Assembly: GCF_015645095.1 (NCBI RefSeq)
Contig: NZ_JADOTW010000018.1
Span: 25,921 to 89,920, forward strand
Length of the DNA stretch: 64,000 nucleotides
Source: Halomonas sp. 328
GTDB taxonomy: Bacteria > Pseudomonadota > Gammaproteobacteria > Pseudomonadales > Halomonadaceae
Direction: 5' to 3'
Shown: positions 59,327 to 64,000 of the stretch, piece after piece
Numbering within the stretch: position 1 is the stretch's first letter
Layout: each line of letters begins with the position of its first letter
Program-made: the position numbers and the translations under genes
The notes under the pieces: generated by a model
The model's database searches: none
What the model was told of the DNA's origin: nothing
The model's input: only the letters and a program-made list of their open reading frames with translations

Positions 59327-60472
59327 ATGCTGACCCTACTGACCCATGCCCGGCTCTTCGCCCCCGAGCCGCTGGGACTCTGCCAACTGCTGATCAGCGA
59401 CCGGCGCATCGCCGCCATCGCCCCCATGGGGACGCCCCTGGCCAGCGGCCCGGCGATCACGGTGATCGACCTGCAAGGGCGTCGGGTGATTCCCGGCCTG
59501 GTGGATCCCCTGGTGCACTTCATCGGCGGCGGCGGCGAAGGCGGCTTCGGCCAGCGCACCCCGGAGCTGAGCCTGGCCGAGGCCCATGCCTCCGGGGTTA
59601 CCACCCTGGTCGGTGCCCTCGGCACCGACGCGGTGACCCGCACCCCCGCCAACCTGCTGGGCAAGGCCCGGGAACTGAGCGCCGGCGGCCTCAGCGCCTA
59701 CTGTTACACCGGCTCCTACCAGCTGCCGCCGGCCACCCTCACCGGCACCCTGCGCGAAGACATCCTCTTCGTGCCGGAAGTGCTCGGCGTCGGCGAGGTG
59801 GCGATCAGCGACCACCGCGGCTCCCAGCCCTCCACGGCGGAGCTGATCCGCCTCACCGCCGAAGCCCGCACCGCCGGCCTGCTGGCCGGCAAGGCGGGCA
59901 TCGTCTTTATCCATACCGGGGACGCCGAGACGCACCTGGAACCGCTGCGGGCGGTGGCCCGGGAGAGCGCCCTGCCCCTGGCCCAGTTCTACCCCACCCA
60001 TATCAACCGCACCGAGGCACTCTTCGAGGATGGCCTGCGCTTCGCCCGGGAGGGGGGCCGCATCGACTTCACCACCAGCACCACACCGGAACTGCTCGCC
60101 GATGGCGAAATCCCCGCCGCTGCCGCCGTGGCTCGGGCCCTGGAGGCGCGGATCGAGCCCTCCCGGCTCAGCCTCTCCTCGGATGCCAATGCCTCCCTGC
60201 CGCGCTTCGATGCCCAGGGCCGCTTCCTGGGCCTGGAACCGGGCCGCCTGGGCAGCCTTTTCGAGACCCTGGGCGAGTGCATCGAGGGGCATGGCATCGC
60301 CCCGGAGCTGGCCATCGCCATGGCCAGCCAGCATGCCGCCGCGGCCCTGGGCCTCACGCACAAGGGGCGCCTGGAAGCGGGCCGGGATGCGGACCTGCTG
60401 GTGCTCGACGAGACCCGCTGGCGCCTCGATGAGGTGTGGGCCCTGGGCCGGCGGATTCACCGCCGCGACTGA
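59327..60472 (+). CDS. iadA: IadA-like isoaspartyl dipeptidase, missing first metal His
   Basis: The 381-residue amidohydrolase is of the isoaspartyl (beta-aspartyl) dipeptidase type. Family landmarks: VIPGLVD...VHFIGGGGEGG, GEVAISDHRGSQPS (E157 at the usual bridging-ligand position), H196 in IHTGD, H225 in PTHINR and D286 in SLSSDANAS. The normal first metal motif HxH reads D60-P-L-V-H64, so one His is lost. The enzyme could bind one metal, use another residue, or be inactive. Start 59327 has GGAAGTG upstream; an ATG at 59315 is also possible. It follows the amino-acid binding-protein gene. Confidence 0.88.
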   Translation: MLTLLTHARLFAPEPLGLCQLLISDRRIAAIAPMGTPLASGPAITVIDLQGRRVIPGLVDPLVHFIGGGGEGGFGQRTPELSLAEAHASGVTTLVGALGTDAVTRTPANLLGKARELSAGGLSAYCYTGSYQLPPATLTGTLREDILFVPEVLGVGEVAISDHRGSQPSTAELIRLTAEARTAGLLAGKAGIVFIHTGDAETHLEPLRAVARESALPLAQFYPTHINRTEALFEDGLRFAREGGRIDFTTSTTPELLADGEIPAAAAVARALEARIEPSRLSLSSDANASLPRFDAQGRFLGLEPGRLGSLFETLGECIEGHGIAPELAIAMASQHAAAALGLTHKGRLEAGRDADLLVLDETRWRLDEVWALGRRIHRRD

Positions 60473-60515
60473 GCGACGCCGCGTCCGGCGCTTCGGCCCA
60501 TCAGGCGCTGTCTCG

Positions 60516-60968
60516 TTAGCCGTGGGCACCGGGCAGATGGGCGCCCTCCCCCGGGTCGGGTAGCTCATCCTCGCCCAGGGGCCGGGAGAGCTCGCGAAGG
60601 ATGCCGCAGGCTTCGGCCTCGGACTCGCCGTTGCAGCGTGCCCGCAGGGTCACCAGGGCCGTTTCCAGGGCCTGGAGCTGGCGAATTCGCGCCGCCACAT
60701 GGGCCAGGTGGGCGTCGATCAGCCCATTGACCTCGTGGCAGGGTCGCTCCGGGTGGTCGTGGTAGGCCAGCAGGGTGCGAATCTCCTCCAGGGTCATATC
60801 CAGGGCACGGCAGTGGCGAATAAAGGCCAGCCGCTCGGCGTGGCGCTCGCCGTACTGGCGGTAGTTGGCGGCGCTGCGGGCGGGGGCCGGCAGGAGTCCC
60901 TCCCGCTCGTAGTAGCGAATGGTCTCCACGCCGCAGCCGCTCTGGCGGGCCAGTTCTCCGATACGCAT
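60516..60968 (-). CDS. cadR: Cd(II)/Pb(II)-responsive MerR-family regulator
   Basis: The 150-residue MerR regulator begins MRIGELARQSGCGVETIRYYEREGLLP (helix-turn-helix) and has a dimerisation helix. Metal Cys are C77 in PERPCHEVN, C112 in RARCNG and C121 in EACGIL, the CadR/PbrR arrangement. It controls the divergent cadA. It ends with a short His/acid-rich tail. A MerR-type operator lies 45-65 nt upstream. CGAGGAGGACGAGG precedes the start. Confidence 0.93.
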   Translation of the reverse strand: MRIGELARQSGCGVETIRYYEREGLLPAPARSAANYRQYGERHAERLAFIRHCRALDMTLEEIRTLLAYHDHPERPCHEVNGLIDAHLAHVAARIRQLQALETALVTLRARCNGESEAEACGILRELSRPLGEDELPDPGEGAHLPGAHG

Positions 60969-61009
60969 CCTCGTCCTCCTCGGTGTATCCCCCGGGCTTC
61001 CCTCTCCCC

Positions 61010-61040
61010 TTGACCCTGTAGTGGCTACAGGGTGTGTACT
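61010..61040 (+). promoter_or_regulatory. MerR-type cadA promoter with operator palindrome
   Basis: TTGACC (-35, 61010-61015), a 19-nt spacer, and TGTACT (-10, 61035-61040). The spacer contains the palindrome ACCCTGTAG-TGG-CTACAGGGT (61013-61033), the standard MerR-family operator, bound by CadR to twist the long-spacer promoter open. It is 37 nt upstream of the cadA start. Confidence 0.9.
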
Positions 61041-61076
61041 TCGAGCCTACCCCAAGCTCACCAGGGAGTCATACGG

Positions 61077-63278
61077 ATGACCACCTCCTGCTGCGGCGGC
61101 CGCCCCACGGCGACCACCGACATGACGCCGCTGCCCGACGATGATCGGACCCTGCGCCTGCATATCGCCGCCATGGACTGTCCCACCGAGGAGGCGCTGC
61201 TGCGCCGCGCCCTGGCCGACGAACCAGGCATCCTGGCGCTGCGCTTCGACCTGATCCGCCGGGTGCTGACCGTCGCCCACGACGGCGCCGACGAGGCCAG
61301 CATCCAATCACGGATCGCCGCCACCGGCATGAGTGCCGAACCACTGGAGGATGCGACCACGGAGGCACCGCCCTCGCCACCCGCCGAGGGCTGGGGCCGG
61401 CTGGGCCTGGCCGCCGGCCTGGCGCTGACCGCGGAGTTGCTGCACTGGTTCGCCCCGGCCCTTGGCTGGGCGCCGCCCCTGCTGGCCCTGGCCGCCATCG
61501 GCCTGGCCGGGCTGGCCACCTGGAAGAAGGGCTGGATCGCCCTGCGCCACCGCAGCCTGAATATCCACGCGCTGATGAGCGTGGCGGTGACCGGGGCCCT
61601 GCTGATCGGCCAATGGGCGGAGGCGGCCATGGTGCTGGTGCTCTTCACCCTGGCCGAGCGCATCGAGGCGCGCTCCCTGGGCCGCGCCCGGGACGCCATC
61701 CGCGGCCTGCTCGACCTGGCCCCCGCCACGGCCCGCCAGCGCCAGGACGACGGCGACTGGCGGGAGGTGGCCGCCGAGGCGGTGCCCATCGGCAGCCGGG
61801 TGCGGGTGCGCCCCGGCGAGCGGGTGCCCCTCGATGGCGAGATCCTCAGCGGCCGCAGCGCCCTGGACGAGTCGCCCATCACCGGCGAGGGGCTACCCCG
61901 GGACAAGGGCCCAGGGGATGTCGTCTTCGCCGGCACCATCAACCAGCAGGGGGAGTTCGACTACCGCACCACCCGCGGGGCCGACGACACCACCCTGGCG
62001 CGGATCATCCATGCGGTGGAGGAGGCCCAGGCCAGCCGCGCCCCCACCCAGCGCCTGGTGGATCGCTTCGCCGCCGTCTATACCCCCCTGGTATTCGCCC
62101 TGGCCATCGTCACCGCCCTGGCCTGGCCACTGTTCGGCGGCGCCTGGACGGAGGGCCTCTACCGGGCCCTGGTGCTGCTGGTGATCGCCTGCCCCTGCGC
62201 CCTGGTGATCTCCACCCCGGTGACCATCGTCAGCGGCCTGGCCGCGGCGGCCCGGGCCGGCATCCTGATCAAGGGGGGGCACTTCCTGGAGCAGGGCCAT
62301 CGCCTGGCCTGGCTGGCCTTCGACAAGACCGGCACCCTGACCGAGGGCAAGCCTAGACTGCACCACTGGCAGGCCTGGGACACACACGGCTCGGGCCAGG
62401 TCCACGCGCCGTTGGCCCTCGCCCTGGCCGGCCGCTCCAATCACCCGGTCTCCCGGGCCCTGGCCGAGGCACTATCCAAAGAGTTATCCGGGGAGCTATC
62501 CAAAGAGCCATCCAACGGGCCGGCCGACATGCCGGACGCCATCACCGAACGCCCCGGCCTGGGCGTGGAGGCATGCCTCGGCGAGCGCCGACTCTGGCTC
62601 GGCAATCGTCGCCTGGCGGCGGAGCATGGCGTGGAGGCGAGTCTCCTGGAGGCGCGCCTGGCGCCCCTGGAGGCCCGGGGGCAGAGCCCGGTGATCCTCG
62701 GCGAGGCCGACCGTCCCCTGGCACTGTTCGCCGTCAGCGATCCCCTCAAGGCCGGCAGCCGCGAGGCGATCGCCGCCCTGCACCGATTGGGCATCCAGAC
62801 CCTGATGCTCTCCGGCGACAACCGCCACAGCGTGGCCGCCATCGCCGCCGAGGCCGGCATCGACGAGGCCCGGGGGGAGCTGCTCCCGGAGGACAAGCTG
62901 CGCCTGATCGAGGCGAAGGCGAGTCAGGCCAGCATCGGCATGGTCGGCGACGGTATCAACGACGCCCCGGCCCTGGCCCGGGCCGATATCGGCTTCGCCA
63001 TGGGCGGCGCCGGCAGCGACGCCGCCATCGAGACCGCCGATGTGGCGCTGATGGACGACGACCCACGCAAGCTGCCGCGCTTCGTCACCCTCTCCCGGGC
63101 CACCCGGCGGGTGCTGATCCAGAACATTACCTTCGCCATCGCCATCAAGGTGCTCTTCCTGGGGCTCGCCTTCAGCGGCCACGCCACCCTGTGGATAGCG
63201 GTCTTCGCCGATATGGGCGCCAGCCTGCTGGTGGTGGCCAACGGCCTCAGACTGCTAAAGCAGGCTCCGGATAAATAG
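61077..63278 (+). CDS. cadA: Cd/Zn/Pb-exporting P1B-type ATPase
   Basis: The 733-residue inner-membrane pump exports Cd, Zn or Pb with ATP. N-terminal MTTSCCGG and an HMA-like domain (AMDCPTEEALLRRAL) bind metal. CPC motif is C372-P-C374 in IACPCALVIST, phosphorylation Asp is D416 in FDKTGTLTEGK, and the hinge is MVGDGINDAPALA. A four-times repeated tetrapeptide (LSKE-LSGE-LSKE-PSNG) lies in the N-domain. ATG 61077 is preferred to the GTG at 61032, which overlaps the operator. It is controlled by the divergent CadR. Confidence 0.95.
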   Translation: MTTSCCGGRPTATTDMTPLPDDDRTLRLHIAAMDCPTEEALLRRALADEPGILALRFDLIRRVLTVAHDGADEASIQSRIAATGMSAEPLEDATTEAPPSPPAEGWGRLGLAAGLALTAELLHWFAPALGWAPPLLALAAIGLAGLATWKKGWIALRHRSLNIHALMSVAVTGALLIGQWAEAAMVLVLFTLAERIEARSLGRARDAIRGLLDLAPATARQRQDDGDWREVAAEAVPIGSRVRVRPGERVPLDGEILSGRSALDESPITGEGLPRDKGPGDVVFAGTINQQGEFDYRTTRGADDTTLARIIHAVEEAQASRAPTQRLVDRFAAVYTPLVFALAIVTALAWPLFGGAWTEGLYRALVLLVIACPCALVISTPVTIVSGLAAAARAGILIKGGHFLEQGHRLAWLAFDKTGTLTEGKPRLHHWQAWDTHGSGQVHAPLALALAGRSNHPVSRALAEALSKELSGELSKEPSNGPADMPDAITERPGLGVEACLGERRLWLGNRRLAAEHGVEASLLEARLAPLEARGQSPVILGEADRPLALFAVSDPLKAGSREAIAALHRLGIQTLMLSGDNRHSVAAIAAEAGIDEARGELLPEDKLRLIEAKASQASIGMVGDGINDAPALARADIGFAMGGAGSDAAIETADVALMDDDPRKLPRFVTLSRATRRVLIQNITFAIAIKVLFLGLAFSGHATLWIAVFADMGASLLVVANGLRLLKQAPDK
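62472..62519. repeat. Four 12-nt tandem repeats in the cadA N-domain
   Basis: Units CTATCCAAAGAG, TTATCCGGGGAG, CTATCCAAAGAG, CCATCCAACGGG encode LSKE, LSGE, LSKE, PSNG. The first and third are identical. The segment is clearly richer in A+T than its surroundings. It is likely a slippage-prone minisatellite in a loop of the nucleotide-binding domain. Confidence 0.85.
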
Positions 63279-63310
63279 CTTATCGGGGTGTCCGCTCCAA
63301 TTGGACCACT

Positions 63311-63550
63311 TCACTCCATGGCTGCCCGGGTCAGACCCATCATCTGCTGTCGCCGTTCCGCCTCTCCCATGTAGTACATGGCCTCGACATCGCCCACTTC
63401 CGCGGCTTGCCGAAGATAGGGCATGGCCGCCGTGGAATGTCCGATATTATAGAGCCGCATCCCCTCGTTCTTGGCGGCCTGGGTCTCGAGCTCCAGGGCC
63501 AAGGCGCTTATCGGAAGCACCAGCAGGACGATGAGCAGCAGGCGTTGCAT
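63311..63550 (-). CDS. Small exported Sel1-repeat protein
   Basis: The 79-residue protein has a signal peptide (MQRLLLIVLLVLPISALAL) and one Sel1-like repeat (YNIGHSTAAMPYLRQAAEVGDVEAMYYMG), followed by a short tail. It starts 19 nt after the stop of the upstream Sel1 gene. An alternative start four codons upstream (63562) lacks a ribosome site. Sel1 proteins are protein-interaction scaffolds, but a protein this short is probably a remnant or partner of the next gene. It converges with cadA. Confidence 0.6.
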   Translation of the reverse strand: MQRLLLIVLLVLPISALALELETQAAKNEGMRLYNIGHSTAAMPYLRQAAEVGDVEAMYYMGEAERRQQMMGLTRAAME

Positions 63551-63568
63551 AGGTCCCGGCATAATCGA

Positions 63569-64000
63569 TCAGTAGCCAAAGCGCGGGGGGAAATTGGAAA
63601 GTGGGGGAGTACGGTATGCCCAGTCTCTCGCTAGAGCTTCTGCCTCTTCCCGTTTATTTTCCATAAGAACACCTGAATTCTCTTCAAGGACCCACTCGGC
63701 CGTTTCATTACCTGTCTCCTCCAGTACAGCTAACGCTATCCCCCACCCTACTGAAATATCTCTATCGGAGTCACACATAGGGTCGTAGCTAGGGTCCAAG
63801 TGACAGAATGCAACCCATAAACGAGCATCAAGATGACCTCCCTCAGAAGCTTGACTGATCCACTCCCAAGCCTCGTCATATTGATATTGATGGCTTAGAG
63901 TTTCCGATAGCTGATGCATCGCCGGCACATAGCCCTGCTCCGCCGCTTGGCGGAGCCATTCCTCCGCGGCGCCAAGCCGGCGGCTATTGGTCAGATACCA
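63569..64000 (-). CDS. Sel1-repeat protein (5' end cut off)
   Basis: The 143 visible C-terminal residues include Sel1-type repeats (AAEEWLRQAAEQGYVPAMHQL, YDEAWEWISQASEGGHLDARLWVAFC). A Cys/Asp-rich segment (DPSYDPMCDSDRDISVG) and a helical C-terminal part follow. The gene continues off the right edge, and its start and any signal sequence are not visible. Its codon use is less GC-rich than its neighbours, which may point to a different origin. It is followed by a second short Sel1 gene on the same strand. Confidence 0.75.
   Translation of the reverse strand, partial: WYLTNSRRLGAAEEWLRQAAEQGYVPAMHQLSETLSHQYQYDEAWEWISQASEGGHLDARLWVAFCHLDPSYDPMCDSDRDISVGWGIALAVLEETGNETAEWVLEENSGVLMENKREEAEALARDWAYRTPPLSNFPPRFGY

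Noticed and set aside
61032..61076. Upstream GTG start for cadA
   Set aside because: It would lie inside the CadR operator/promoter region, and the ATG at 61077 begins the conserved Cys-rich N terminus.

Overview
The window reads as chromosomal DNA of a GC-rich, halophilic or marine gammaproteobacterium of the Halomonas type (inference). Reasons: strong GC bias at third codon positions; a fused fructose PTS (EIIA-HPr-EI in one protein); two TRAP transporters, one with a UspA protein behind its permease as in the teaABCD systems of Halomonas; a BCCT osmolyte transporter; a phasin; an AstE/arginine-type ABC transporter group; and exaC/agmR and nahK/nosP gene sets known from Pseudomonas. No rRNA, tRNA, CRISPR array, prophage or intact insertion sequence was seen. 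Genes are tightly packed, with many 1-60 nt overlaps.

Left part (1-16 kb): a truncated ExaC-type aldehyde dehydrogenase diverges from an AgmR/ErbR-type response regulator. A NahK-like hybrid kinase overlaps a NosP-like FIST protein, which suggests nitric-oxide input. An ABM-domain membrane protein follows. Two adjacent intergenic spaces carry three tandem copies of gene 3' ends. Next is the fructose operon fruB-fruK-fruA, divergent from fruR, with three operator-like sites. After it come a CDF transporter, a hybrid kinase with an HPt domain, and a small exported protein next to that kinase.

Middle (16-44 kb): a DUF2189 membrane protein; a sulfur-oxidation cluster (cytochrome c, FccB-type flavoprotein, YeeE/TsuA-type permease, SoxY-SoxZ fusion lacking the usual Gly-Gly-Cys-Gly-Gly tail); a TAXI TRAP system with UspA; a divergent KamA-family radical SAM aminomutase; a macro-domain protein; a DctPQM TRAP system; a molybdate modABC operon with a DUF192 gene; a chemoreceptor; a fatty-acid-hydroxylase-family protein; endonuclease IV; CopC/CopD; and an MliC-type lipoprotein whose stop codon touches a MITE of about 140 bp. 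Phasin, LysR and GST genes close the section.

Right part (44-64 kb): a GlcG/HbpS-family protein, a BCCT transporter, an EamA exporter, a GNAT-nitrilase fusion, MtfA, a D-malate/tartrate dehydrogenase, a Tat-exported sulfide:quinone oxidoreductase with a small membrane partner, AstE with a basic-amino-acid-type ABC transporter and two paralogous binding proteins, an IadA-like peptidase missing one metal His, a CadR/CadA heavy-metal pair with a MerR-type operator, and two Sel1-repeat genes at the edge.

The main leads are the non-canonical SoxYZ fusion, the sulfide-oxidation genes split over two loci, the divergent radical SAM mutase, the NO-sensing pair beside agmR/exaC, the repeat biology (3'-end triplications, an interspersed repeat at 5.2 and 47.7 kb, a MITE) and several palindromic operators without an assigned regulator.
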